Assembly (NCBI GenBank): GCA_028274465.1
Contig: CM051456.1
Location: forward strand, 118,436,880 to 118,500,879
Source: Plantago ovata
Lineage: Eukaryota; Streptophyta; Magnoliopsida; Lamiales; Plantaginaceae
Direction of reading: 5' to 3'
Length of the DNA: 64,000 nt
Below, piece by piece: positions 13,325 to 24,800 of this stretch. Position 1 is the first letter of the stretch. Each line of letters opens with the position of its first letter. The notes beneath the pieces were generated by a model. That model worked only from the letters and a program-made list of their open reading frames with translations, had not been told where the DNA came from and did no database searches. The translations under genes were made by a program, and so were the position numbers.

Positions 13325-14036
13325 ATCTCAGTTGGGTTCTGAAGGAAAGTTGGATCCTGATGTTGAAGCACCTCTGCTTGAGATTGCGGATGACTTCTAT
13401 AACTCTAATACTAACTTCGCATGCACCCTGGAAAAGCATCATAACTTTTCAACTGTGGAGGTAAAAGATGTGTTGTTGCAACTAGAGAAAGACTGGAATC
13501 TGACAGTTCCTGGGTTTTCAACCGAAGAAACGCAGAACAAACTGGACAACCCTCCAAGTGATGCCCACAAAAAAGCGTCTAGATGTTGTACGTAATTTGA
13601 AGGATCTGAACGAAATAATACTGCTAACAAGATGGTCATTGGTCAGGCAACCCACCAACCCGGGTGGTCCAAGCCACATGATTAGGCCTTCCCCAAGTTC
13701 AGAGGCATTGGTTTCACAGTCTGTTGTGCCCCAGATGCTGCAACAGACAAATAGGTTCTCTTAGGTACAATCTGTAAAATTATGTACAAGCTGCATAAGT
13801 GCCTTGATCTGTTGTTGTCTGTTGATGAAGCGCGTCGCAATTGTGTCCCGTCCTCCTGTTGCTAGTTTCGTGGCGTCTTTAGAGTGAATTATCAGAACCT
13901 TTTACATAGGCTATACATGAGTTACATTGTGTTGTTTGCTTTCTAACTTTCCATAGTGAATTGTGTTTTCATATAACTTCTGCAATTGGTTCACTATAAA
14001 AATGAAAAAGTAGATTCTAAAATCAAACCTACACTT
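13325..14036 (+). pseudogene. TAF12: TAF12 retrocopy (TFIID subunit 12), 5'-truncated
   Basis: The sequence begins LGSEGKLDPDVEAPLLEIAD and continues through the TAF12 histone fold (VEVKDVLLQLEKDWNLTVPGF) without introns. It then shifts frame at about 13555-13595 into KKRLDVVRNL and a tail containing GGPSHMIRPSPSSEALVSQS, typical of plant TAF12 C-termini. A stop at 13762-13764 is followed by 3'UTR-like sequence and A-rich DNA near 14030-14055. Plant TAF12 genes have several introns, so an uninterrupted, 5'-truncated copy with an A-rich end points to reverse transcription of an mRNA. The matching block at 7095-7260 lacks the insert. Confidence 0.85.
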
Positions 14037-14070
14037 AAAAAAATAAATTAAAAAAAAAATTCTAGCTCAA

Positions 14071-15666
14071 TTAAAATTTCAAGCAGTGCTTCTGCAGCTT
14101 ATAGAGCATATGAGGAAAGGGATAAGGGTTCCACGTACGGATACAACCATAGATTTGGTCTGGCTGGCCGAATACATTTCGGACATCAGCATGAGAATAA
14201 CCAGAGTATGGAAGAAATTCCACTGAATTGCTCTTCAAGTCATAAAGGAAAAGCAATTTTGATGTCGAAGGTCTAAGAAGAACAACGGTGTCCTCCAACG
14301 AAATAAGTGCTTCCAGTCTGAAGTAATCTCTTTCGATAATTTTCCTCGCGGTTTGCTCATGCTCCCTCATACAGATTGCATAAAATGGTAATATAGCCGA
14401 GGTGAGAACTTTAGATAAAGTATAACGATGTAACGTGTGCATTAGGATCCATTCCTTACCAGGTATGGTTGTGCAGCGCATATAACTACCATGTTCGCCT
14501 TTGGGTACGTAGCATCCAGAATTGCATTCCCTCTTTAATAGAACTACCAAACCATGAGACATCATCACTGGTTGACCTAGTAAAACTGGAGTTGCATCTT
14601 CGACTTTGTTCATGTAATGCCCCGCATCCCACATCGCTTAAGAGTGAGTGGAATAAAGGGTATATATGTTAGACCACCACTCTCACATGGTATGAGGCCT
14701 TTTGGGTGATTCCAAAAGTAAATCCGTGCGGGCTCAGGCCCAAAGCGGACAATATCATACTGTTGGGATGTGTGTGGGTCCGTCCAGAAGTAATCACGCC
14801 GGCCGGATTGGTCGGGTCGTTACAGTTCATGTGCGGGTAGCTCAATCAATTAACTGCACACGGTTTACAACAGGTCTATTCAGGTAATCCGACAAATCAC
14901 AAATAGCAAGAGTCGATAATGATGGGCACCAATGCAGAACGCCATTCACCACAAGAGGAGGTTTGGTCCAACATAGTGTGAATTCCTCCGTTCCAATCAC
15001 GGTACACTCAACCCACTTACGAGTCCTGGAAGAGTAAATGTGCACTGGAATAATATTGCCGGTACAACTGGCAGATGTTGATATGACCTTGTATTCCAAT
15101 GTGAATTTACTTGTATTCTCCAAGCAGACTAACGCCATACACGGGGATTCATGGATTACTGGAGGAGCCGGCAATAACCCATACTTCCTAGTAAGCGGAT
15201 TAAAAACGTAGTATTTTCTCCTAGCAAGGGGATTAAAAACGCGGTGTGTTTTAGGGTGATGTCCACAAAGGATCAAACCGTTGGAGGAACTGATGAAGTA
15301 GCCCAATCTATTTGGGACTGGCTCGTATATTTGATAACCAGTTGGATGATGATCGACAAATTGGTTGTCAACAACCTGCGAAATGGGTAGTATGTTCATC
15401 AATTGACGTGCAGGGCCAGGGCAATGACTTGGTTGAGGCGGCTTCTGACACAAGTTGGGTGTGGTTTCAATGATGGCAAGAACATGTGGGTGCATTTATC
15501 TAGTGCGATAGTAATTGTCAAGAAAGAGAGTACTAGCTATGACAAGTTTCCATCTCTTGGAGACTAAGCTGCACTTGAAAACACATTCAACTGGCAATCG
15601 AACTAGTATTAAAATCAGTAGGTCATCACATACTTTGTCAATCGGGCTCATTTTGCACGAATCCAT
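14071..15666 (-). pseudogene. F-box protein pseudogene interrupted by a solo LTR
   Basis: The F-box (DKVCDDLLILILVRLPVECV...LVSKRWKLVI) starts at the ATG 15666, the second Met of the open frame. A TAA at 15496-15498 interrupts the frame just after the F-box. The associated interaction domain then continues (GYFISSSNGLILCG, FNPLTRKYGLLP, NGVLHW) to a frameshift near 14842. After the LTR insertion the C-terminus resumes (14071-14634) up to YDLKSNSVEFLPYSGY. The family recruits substrates to SCF ubiquitin ligases. Three independent lesions make this copy non-functional. A fragment of a sister copy lies at 7255-7445. Confidence 0.85.
14613..14824. mobile_element. solo LTR, 212 bp, with 5-bp target-site duplication
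   Basis: The element begins TGTAATGCCCCGC and ends GGTCGTTACA, so it has TG...CA ends within a 5-bp TGTAA/TTACA inversion. It is flanked on both sides by GTTCA (14608-14612 and 14825-14829), an exact 5-bp duplication. The interior contains CCCACATCGCTTAAG and GCCCAAAGCGGACAATATC, words seen in many plant LTR and TRIM elements. No internal domain is present. It lies inside the F-box pseudogene. Confidence 0.85.
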
Positions 15667-15720
15667 GATAGAGATTCTACAAATAGAAACAGAAAATATA
15701 TTGAATTGAGAGAAAATCAT

Positions 15721-16690
15721 GAACAGACATAATCCTGAGCTCTATAAACAACCAAATCTTGAATTGAAAGAAGCAAAGGAGACCCACAAACAATACCCTA
15801 CCCGAATTAATTAACAAAAATAAATTCATACACCCAAGCAACAACATTACTCCTAACGGGTGTAAAATAATTACCCGTCGTCTTTCAGATGTGATTGATT
15901 CAAAGATTGTTGTTCTTCTGCATAAATCCCTATTGTAAGGGTGCCTACAACACAAAGGTAAAAAGGTTTGATCATGTACATAGTAAGAGTAGTTTACATC
16001 GGATCTGGACTCTATATATTATCTATCTGTTAGTACGAGTCACACTAAAAGATAGGGACGTTGAGGGAGAGTAGATACAGCTAGCCTAACATAAATCTCG
16101 CTAACAAACTAGCCTAAACTCTCTATTGTTTAAGTTGGGGCAGGCAGACATTATTCCTATTAGTGAGAACACATTACACATGTAACATCGCACAACTATT
16201 CTTGAAGCTCCAAGACATTGGGGAGCTTTGGACTGTGACTGAATTGCGGTTTCTGTTCGTGATCACATACTGACTGAGAGTGTTTAAGAGGTGGTGGTTC
16301 ATCTACCAGAAGATCCAAGTTTTACCTCCCTTTCGCTAGGAAAAACGTAACTAAAAACTCAATCTGCATTCAAGTAAGCTAACATAACTATAGGTCATAA
16401 CACATACACTATATGTCCCGAATCCGAAACTAATTCTACTTGGTGGTTATTGCCAATCAAAGCAAGGGCTTGAAATTTGTTACCGAGAATTTTGTAACTG
16501 TTGTGTCTCATGATAGTTCTGTTATACGGTGCAATACATGAGTCGCAAGGTCGATCATGATAGAATACTTAAAGCACCGGTGAAGAAGCATTACTACATG
16601 TTATTACATAGAAAAAACCTGGAATCATTAAGTCAAAATACCTTAGAATTGGAACCATGGTCAATTTAGGTGCTTTATGCAAATGGAGAC
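15721..16690. other. intergenic, no gene recognised
   Basis: No coding frame or repeat end is convincing. The minus strand at 15950-16230 has LTR-like character (a TATA-like stretch near 16010), but no ends or duplication were found. Confidence 0.4.
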
Positions 16691-16779
16691 TAGTGACATT
16701 GTGCAGCAGCCTTGCATAATCCACTCTCTCTCAGGCAGGCAGGCTAATCGTTGCGGAATGGACTGAAACATTGATAAGA

Positions 16780-16860
16780 AAGCTCTTTTTTATCAGCATT
16801 TCCAAGTTGCTGTAAACCTGTGGCTTTTGCTTCAGCTAATTCCAGGGGATGGGCCGGGAA
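16780..16860 (-). pseudogene. PP1-like exon 1 relic
   Basis: The block around CAGCATTTCCAAGTTGCTGTAAACC resembles the start of exon 1 of the PP1-like copies and matches the degraded exon at 5540-5575. Its 5' flank (16725-16775) matches 5385-5440. No catalytic exon follows directly. Confidence 0.5.
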
Positions 16861-16984
16861 GAAATTAAAAATTCATGAACTAATTGTTCTCCACAAATAG
16901 ACCAACATGCACACCAAGACATCATTATATATGGTTTTACAGACGTAGAGTTGTAATAATAACACGCACAGCACAATAAAATTT

Positions 16985-17080
16985 AAAATGAAAACCGACA
17001 CTAAGAGCCATAAATGAGCTACACACAGGCATCAGCATAAATTGGACTGAGAGATACGATGGAGAACTGTGAATAACAGC
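16985..17080 (-). pseudogene. relic of the DJ-1D last exon
   Basis: CACTAAGAGCCATAAATGAGC resembles the 3' end of the DJ-1D terminal exon (21871-21905). The downstream ACAGCTAGGAGAG matches 19405-19417, beside the larger relic. Only scraps remain. Confidence 0.4.
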
Positions 17081-17161
17081 TAGGAGAGGACAGCAGTTCG
17101 ACAGGAACATTCTTATGAATCGTATTTTAACACTGGGACACGATATTTAACAAGTCTGGCA

Positions 17162-18390
17162 TCATCTCCCTATTCTCTGTGTTGCATTGAAACGAACCAC
17201 TCTCTGTGCTGGTTTTAGAATCTGGAACGAGCACATCAAAGATTCATCAACAGACATCAGAGCCCCAGCATTATCATATTCACCAGCAAAGCTTGGAGCA
17301 GAAAATAGGGTAATCAGCTGCCTGTCAGCGAAAAATTCATATCCATCCTCTACGACCTGATGACCACGACAAACAAGATCCAAATCATGTTGCTCTAAAA
17401 ACTCACTCACCTTGTCTGGTCCAAATGTGTACGAGACTCCCCTATCGTTCATCCCCCAGCCGCTGATATCTCTAGTCGGATCAGACCAAAGTAGATCACA
17501 TAGTAGGCCGGTGTCTGGCACGTCAGTTGGACGAGGCAAGTTTCTGATCTGATCCAAGTTTCTTAGGTCCGGAGAAAGGCCACTGTGCACACAGAATATT
17601 TTGTCATCTACGACAGCTGCCACCGGAAGACAGTTAAACACATCCGTAAAAATCTTCCAAAGCCTGACATTGAATCTGCGTTTACATTCATCATAGAATC
17701 CATCTAACCTATTAATAGAGGCGCATTCATGGTTTCCTCTCAGGAGAAAGAAATTATCGGGATATCTGATTTTATAGGCAAGGAGAAGGCATATTGTCTC
17801 TATACTCTGCTTGCCATGATCCACATAGTTCCCTAGGAACAGATAGTTGTTATGTGGTGGAAATCCACCATATTCAAAAAGTCTTAAAAGATCAATGTAT
17901 TGCCCATGAATATCACCACAGATCTTAACAGGGGCTTTGAGCTCAAGAAGATTCGGTTGGGATAGGAAGATTTCACGTGACCGTGTACAGAGAGTTCTAA
18001 CCTCATTCTCAGACAGCTGAACCTGCCGGCCACGCGGCGTATTACGCACCTCCAACAGCCGATTGATGATGCCATCCACCATGATGGTCCTGCTATCTTC
18101 GCTTGTTTCCTACCATGTTAAAATTCAAACACAAAAATTACGAACAAACCATAACACTCACCATAGAAGAACAATCTTGATCATCTAATACCACTTCATT
18201 TATACAAATAAACGGAAGAAAAGAAAAGGTGTACCTTATCCGGCAATTCATCATGGTTGAACGAAGTCAAACTACGGAAACTAGAACTGGCCTCAGATGA
18301 TACATCAGAGAGATAACAAAGTTCTTGATCCTTCTCCCTGCGTACAACAGCATTCACCAACTTCTCCCAGTTATCGTATACCTGAGGCAT
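17162..18390 (-). CDS. PP1-like protein copy C, two exons, 367 aa
   Basis: Exon 1 is 18235-18390 (52 codons, donor AAG/GTACAC) and exon 2 is 17162-18109 (acceptor TAG). They join in phase 0. After an N-terminal region with [17 protein letters not shown], residues about 62-360 form an ungapped PP1 catalytic domain: GDIHGQY (117-123), GNYVDHG (145-151), RGNHECAS (176-183), [10 protein letters not shown] (225-234), [10 protein letters not shown] (273-282) and [14 protein letters not shown] (300-313). With PP1 numbering plus 54, the ligands Asp64, His66, Asn124, His173 and His248 are kept. The metal-bridging Asp92 is Asn146, Arg96 is His150, and Tyr272/Cys273 are Phe/Ala. The fold seems intact, but phosphatase activity is doubtful. 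A substrate-trapping or scaffold role is conceivable and is inference only. Confidence 0.88.
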
Positions 18391-19252
18391 TGGGCAATAT
18401 CTTACTCAATCACTAGGGTTGCTTGATCTATACCGTGGGAAATGATTCAGAACTAGCTATGTAATGCTTGGCTAGTTGGCTTTGTCACTGACCAGCCTAA
18501 TTAAATAAGAGGGTTGACGTTGACTTTGTCAGGCATCTTGGCATCCCTTCTGTTTCCTAGTAGATGTTTACATGTGACCTCACACAAACATGTACCTAAT
18601 GACCTAATGCACTCTCTTGATTTGTGAGTAAAAAATTATCCAGTTGTGAAGGTAACGTGTATGTTCAATTGCTGACAAACTTTGAGGTACATTTATTCAA
18701 TGATGACACTGGAAAGTGTCCGATCATAAATAATCAACTGGTGCAACCATTGCAAAACTCGAAGATAATTTGGACTCAGAACAGTATTCTGGGCAAACAC
18801 ACGCCAAAGGGTTTTCGCATGATTATGTATTTGTTTTGGAGCAGGATTAGCTTCCAAATCTTATTTCACAACACATTGTCCCTCACTTCACTTTAAACCC
18901 CATGAAAGGAAACATTATAGCTACCAGTTATCTACAACTTATACCCACAGATAATACTATGTTGAATAAATTAAACCAAAAGCCTGCTTAGATAGATACA
19001 TGCAAATTGCATAATTACTAAAACTGCACAACGATCCCCTTACTGAACCAAATGAAGCCTCGAGTTAATTCTCATGATCTTATCACCATAATGATTAACA
19101 GAGCTTCATGATGTGTTTTTATGCTAGAACTGGGGAACCGAGATAGAGCCAAAAAACACAGACCGTACAGAAAACCACCAAGACATACATATGCATCATC
19201 ATAGTTTTATAGACACAGTGTACCATGTATATTGTAATGACAAGATGTCCAA

Positions 19253-19409
19253 CAGAAAAAGAACTAAAACTAAACACTAACAACAAGAAGAGTCGTAAAT
19301 TGAGCCACAAACTCAGGGTTACCAGACCAAGATTTCCATCGGTAAAGCACTTGTTGATCGGATCAGGCTCTAACCAAATTGCCCCTCGCAAAACAACATT
19401 AAGTTTCAC
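19253..19409 (-). pseudogene. duplicated last exon of DJ-1D
   Basis: The minus strand reads KLNVVLRGAIWLEPDPINKCFTDGN, then diverges because a stretch equivalent to VTGAAWPGH is partly deleted. It ends in a match to the terminal codons of DJ-1D exon 5 (21867-22055). No other DJ-1D exon accompanies it. It sits just downstream of PP1-like copy D, so it travelled with the PP1 duplication block. Confidence 0.85.
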
Positions 19410-19497
19410 AGCTAGGAGAGATAATCACTTGGACAGACTTCTTATGACTCAGATTTTAACACTGGGCCACGATATTCAACAAGATGTCTGGCATATA

Positions 19498-20984
19498 TCA
19501 TATCCTTTGTATCCTTTGTATTGCATTGAAACGAACCACTCTCTTTGCTGGTTTTAGGATCTGGAACGAGCACATCAAGGTTTCATCAACACTCATCACA
19601 GCCCCAGCATTAACATATTTGCCAGCAAAGTTTGGAGCAGAAAATAGGGTAACCAGCTGCCTGTCAGCGAAAAATGCATATCCATTCTGTACAACCTCAT
19701 GACCACGACAAACAAGATCCAAATTGTGTCGAGTTACAAACTCACTCACCATATCTGAACCAAACATGTACGACTCTAAACTATCATCCAACTCCCAACA
19801 ATTGACATATTGACTCGGATTAGAGCAAAGTAGATCATATAGCAGGCCAGAATCTGGGATATTAGTTGGACGAGGCAAGCTTCTAATCTCATCAAAGGTT
19901 GTTAGGTCAGGAGAAAGTCCACCGTGCACGCAGAATATTTTATCATCTATAACAGCTGCTACAGGAAGACAGTTGAACACTTCAGTAAAAGTCTTCCAAA
20001 GCCGCCTGACATTGAAGAATTGGTGTTTATGTATACATTCATCACATAAATCATATATCAGACTGGTATACATGCATTCATGATTTCCTCTCAGGAGAAA
20101 GAAATTATTGGGATATTTGATTTTATAGGCAAGGAGAAGGCACATTGTTTCTATACTCTGCCTTCCCTTATCCACATAGTTCCCTAAGAACAAATAGTTG
20201 GAATCTGGTGGAAAACCACTATATTTAAAAAGTCTCAGAAGATCATCATATTGACCATGAATATCACCACAGATCTTAATAGGGGCTTTCAGCTCAAGAA
20301 GATTTGGTTGGGACAGGAAGATTTCACGCGACCTTGTACATAGAGTTTTGATCTCATTATCAGACAGCTTAACTTGCTGCATATTCTGGACCTCCAACAG
20401 CCGATTGATGATGTCATCCAGCAAGGTCGGCGGACCCATCTCCCTTATTCTCCCGCTACCTTCGCTTGTTTCCTACCATGTTACAATTCAAACACAAAAA
20501 TAAGAACAAACCATAAAACAAGACACTATGAGAAATGATAAGTAAAAGGAGAATAAAGCTCCAATAAAGTTGGTTGATAAAGATCTCTTCCCCCTAGAGC
20601 CATCTACTGAGGACAAAAATACAAAGGATTTCAGTTAGGTGCATCATTCGATATATCCAGTCTCTGTCCCCTTCCACTCCAGATTCAAATTCAGGAAAAG
20701 AAAAAAAAAAGTCATGAGACAAGTTCTGCATCTGCTCTCATCTTCACTCACCATAGAAAAACAATCTTGATTATCTAATGCGTCTTTATTCCATTTTATA
20801 CAAATAAGGGGAAACGAAAGAAGTGTACCTTATCCGGCAATTCATCATAGTTGAACGAAGTCAAACTACGGAAACTGGAACTGGCCTCAGATGATACATC
20901 AGAGAGATAACAAAGTTCCTCATCCTTCTCCCTGCGTACAACAGCATTCACCAACTTCTCCCAATTATCATATATTTGAGGCAT
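19498..20984 (-). CDS. PP1-like protein copy D, two exons, 376 aa, diverged
   Basis: Exon 1 is 20829-20984 (52 codons, nearly identical to copy C) and exon 2 is 19498-20472, joined in phase 0. The N-terminal half of the catalytic domain is well kept ([33 protein letters not shown]). The following helix is altered, with extra residues ([19 protein letters not shown]). The segment normally reading [10 protein letters not shown] is [10 protein letters not shown], so the phosphate-contacting Arg221 is lost. Asp92 is Asn and Arg96 is Lys. [14 protein letters not shown] and SAPNFAGKY follow. The frame is open throughout, but loss of both a metal ligand and a phosphate-binding Arg argues strongly against catalysis. 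It may be a pseudo-phosphatase or a gene beginning to decay. Confidence 0.82.
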
Positions 20985-21129
20985 TGCGCACTATTTACTA
21001 TATCACTGATCAGTGATCACCTTGCTTCATCTTATACCATTGAGAATGATTCAGAACTAGCTATGTGATATGCTTGGCCTTTTCACTGACCAGCCTAATT
21101 TGATGAGAGGGTTGACATTGACTTATCAG

Positions 21130-21271
21130 ACTTCTTGGTCTTCCCTCTTCCTTCTGTTTCCTGGCTGTTTCCTCTCTTGTCAGTGTTGATTAAAAATCCT
21201 ACTTCTTGGTCTTCCCCTCTTCCTTCTGTTTCCTGGCTGTTTCCTCTCTTGTCGTGTTGATTAAAAATCCC
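21130..21271. repeat. 71-bp tandem duplication upstream of PP1-like copy D
   Basis: Two near-identical copies (21130-21200 and 21201-21271) begin ACTTCTTGGTCTTCC and end GATTAAAAATCC. They lie about 150 bp beyond the start codon of copy D. Confidence 0.92.
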
Positions 21272-21777
21272 ACTTGACACTGGCATGTATCCAACAATCA
21301 ATCATCAGCCTACGTGTGCATACTGTGTTTTCAAGCTGACGATGAGGTTCTCTTGTGCGTGTGCAGAACTGCAAATGTATGACCACTGCAAAACTCCATT
21401 ACAACTTGGGCTCAAAGCACTCTGGGCAAATACCACGCCAAAAGGTTTCGCATCATTATGTATTTGTTTGAAGAAGGTTCACCTTGTAAGGTCATTCTTT
21501 CACTTCTCTTTTATCCACATAAAAAAGCAACACTTATATAGCATATAGGCAGCAGTTAGCTACAAATACATGTAATAATATCCTAAGATTATACTTATAA
21601 TAAGTTAACAAATTAAACCAAAAGCTTGCTTAGATAGATAGATGCAAAAAATTAACTACAACTGCACACCACCCATACTGAGAACGAAATGAGCCATTGT
21701 GTAAAATTTCATGATCTTATTCTTATCACAATAAAAAGATTACAAGAGCTTCATTAGGTGTTTTTATTCCAGACCTT

Positions 21778-21797
21778 GGGGGGGGGGGGGGGGGGGG
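21778..21797. repeat. G20 homopolymer
   Basis: Twenty consecutive G lie 70 bp downstream of the DJ-1D stop. Long G runs are rare in plant DNA, and the exact count may be an assembly estimate. Confidence 0.8.
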
Positions 21798-21866
21798 CTA
21801 AAAACACATGGACCATACAGACGACCAAGATACACGAACATCGTAATCATAGTTTATAGAACAGAA

Positions 21867-24800
21867 CTAAAACAAAACACTAACGCCAAGAAGAGCCATA
21901 AATTGAGCAACAAACTCAGGATGACCTGGCCAAGCAGCTCCAGTAACAAGATTTCCATCGGTAAAGCACTTGTGGATCGGGTCAGGCTCTAGCCATGTTG
22001 CCCCTCCCAAAACAACATTAAGTTTCACAGCTGGGTAGGCGGTGCACTTCTTGCCCTACAAAGTTTTCACAGGTATTAGCTATTAACAGGACCATGTGAC
22101 CAAAGAGTTGGTAATAAACTGATAACATTCATGAGAGAATAAGGCAGACAGAAGAACTACAACAGCCATCAGTGATCAGACAATGCAATTATTTTAGTTC
22201 ACAGTACAATCGGACAAGAAGAAAAAAGCAAAACAAAATAAGAAAAAGAAAAAAAAACACGTTTTATAGAACTGCATGAAAGATATGGGACGGCAAGAAA
22301 TCCTAAATTTCATGTCAGGAAAGATTAAGAAGTCGGGGTGTATAAGAAATGCAAAGTCATATTAGGATTCCTGTTATAATATTGTATCAGCTTCTGTACC
22401 AAAATTTTCCTCTATATAGTTGAGTTTGTAAGACATGTTTTGAATATGCTAGCATGAATGCAACAGGCTATTTTTAGTTTAAGAAGATAACATGAGTCTT
22501 GAAATATGCAAATTCATTTCCTTTCATGGGTGATCAAGCATAAAGAATACGAAGCTTGCCACACAATTTTAGGTGAGGGAGCTAATATGAAACATGCTTC
22601 TTGGGTGGCATCTGTAACCGCAGAGACTATTTCCTGCTTTGCCCATCTAAAATTACTTTGTAGCCCACTTCTACATCCTTATATAATACAGCATTGTTTT
22701 GCATCTCTCCTACCCCAAAAATTCTCCAAAAAGTCACTTTCACGTGCTTTCTCTAATCTTCTGCACTTCTACAAAATCAGACAGGTATTCTCGAACATCC
22801 CCTTGGTCAACCTAGCTCTATCTTGCTTGAATTTAGATATGCAACTCGCACTAGAATAGACAACGAGTCAGAAAGTTTTACCTTCAAAACACCTGCGGCA
22901 GACAAAATCTGTTGTCCATGACAGATGGAAGCTACCGGTTTCCCCGACCCCATAAAGTCCTTCACCAAGTGAAGAACACTTTCATCCAACGCCAAGTACT
23001 CTGGAGCTCTCCCTCCAGGTATCACAAGCCCATCGTAGCTTGATGCATCCACATTTTGAAAATCAGCAGTCAACGTGAAATTGTGACCAGGCTTTTCACT
23101 ATATGTCTGGTCACCTTCAAAGTCATGAACTGCTGTAGGGCATTTGTCGCCAGCTCGTTTCCCAGGGCAAACAGCATCCACATGACATTCCAGAGCTTGA
23201 AGTGATTGAAATGGTACCATAACTTCATAGTCTTCCATGTAATCCTGCTCAGAACAATCGAGAGATGCCACATGAGAATCATGAGATAGTAAGCTTCATA
23301 ATTTGCATAACAAGACAGATCCCAAGTTGGTGTTTCTGGCAGTTATGGAAACATGCAAAGATTTGAAGGGAAAAAAGAAAAAAAAAAAAGGAATAGTACC
23401 AACAATTAAAAAAAACTGAGAAATGTAATTGGTGAGGAAGAAGTAATTTTGAATTCAACAGTAGCAACTAGAAACTAGTAATTCGCACTAGCTTAACAAA
23501 TTACAAGTAGAGAATTGTGGAATGATAAACTAACACAAAAGGGAATAATCTATGCAAAGAAAACAAGGATAATTTATTCAAAACCCAAAGCATCTAGGCA
23601 ATGCACAGGAAAATAGAGTCTCTCACCGTACTTGCCCCGGACATTTTAGCTGAAATATCAAATAAGATTTCAAAATTCAATAAGGAAACATGATGGAGTG
23701 TCTATTAATTACAATGCAAAGCAGGAAATTAAATTATATATGGCTGAAATGAATATATATGTACTAAAACAGATTTTTCTCAATACCTGAAGAAATTTGG
23801 GCATTACATATGAGAAGTTTCAAATTCAAACCATGTGACATATATGGATGAACTATATGTAAAGGTTTATTTATGTTCCGTAATTTACAACTCCACCAAG
23901 CTGAAATATGAGGTTGTTTTAATATACTACAGGGGCAGCATAAACTAATTACACAAATAAGAAAAATGAAAAACTTCATAGTATGAACTAAAATTCATTT
24001 TTGTAAGCACAAGGAAGAATTTCATACAGAATCAAACGCCTCAACTAAAAGATCTCTATTCAACATAAATATAATCACTCGTAAAGGCCAACCAGAGTAC
24101 CTGAACTTACCCCACACAGAAATAGAATTCGTTTGCCAGAACCAGAAATGTTAGCTCCCAATGCCTTGATAAAAAGCCGAATAAACTCAGGATGCCCTTC
24201 ATACGTAGCTCCGGTTATCAGGTTCCCGTCACTCGTACAGAAGTCCATTTTCGCTGGTTCGACCCAATGGGCACCAGCTGCAATAAGCACCGGTCTCACA
24301 GGTGGATAAGCAGTGCATTTTTTCCCTTTCACCGAATCAGCAGCAGCCAAGATCAATTGTCCATGGCAGATGGAAGCAATTGGCTTCTGTAACTCCACAA
24401 ACTTCTTAACCAAATTCGTAACAGATTCATTCATCGCAAGATACTCCGGAGCACGCCCTCCTGGTATAATCAACCCATCATACTTGGAGACATCTACTTC
24501 ATCAAAAGTAGCATTGAGGGCAAAATTATGGCCCCTAGACTCCGAATAAGTCTGCAAAGCCAGCCAAACCAGAGTAGACAGTCAAAAATAGAAATCACAT
24601 TAATTTGAAAACCAAATGAGAGCAAATTAAATAGAAAGCAACAATACTAAATTTCCATTTCAAGAAACAGTTTAGCAGTTTATTCTCTTTGAGGCAATAA
24701 GTCGAACACCTTCCGATCAAAGCAAAGAAAATATAAGTCCAACAATAATTAACTTAACCTGGTGACCAGTAGAATCATGGATTGCGGTGCGGCAAATGTC

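Noticed and set aside
15950..16230. Second solo LTR
   Set aside because: It has a TATA-like stretch and LTR-like composition, but no TG...CA ends or target duplication could be found.
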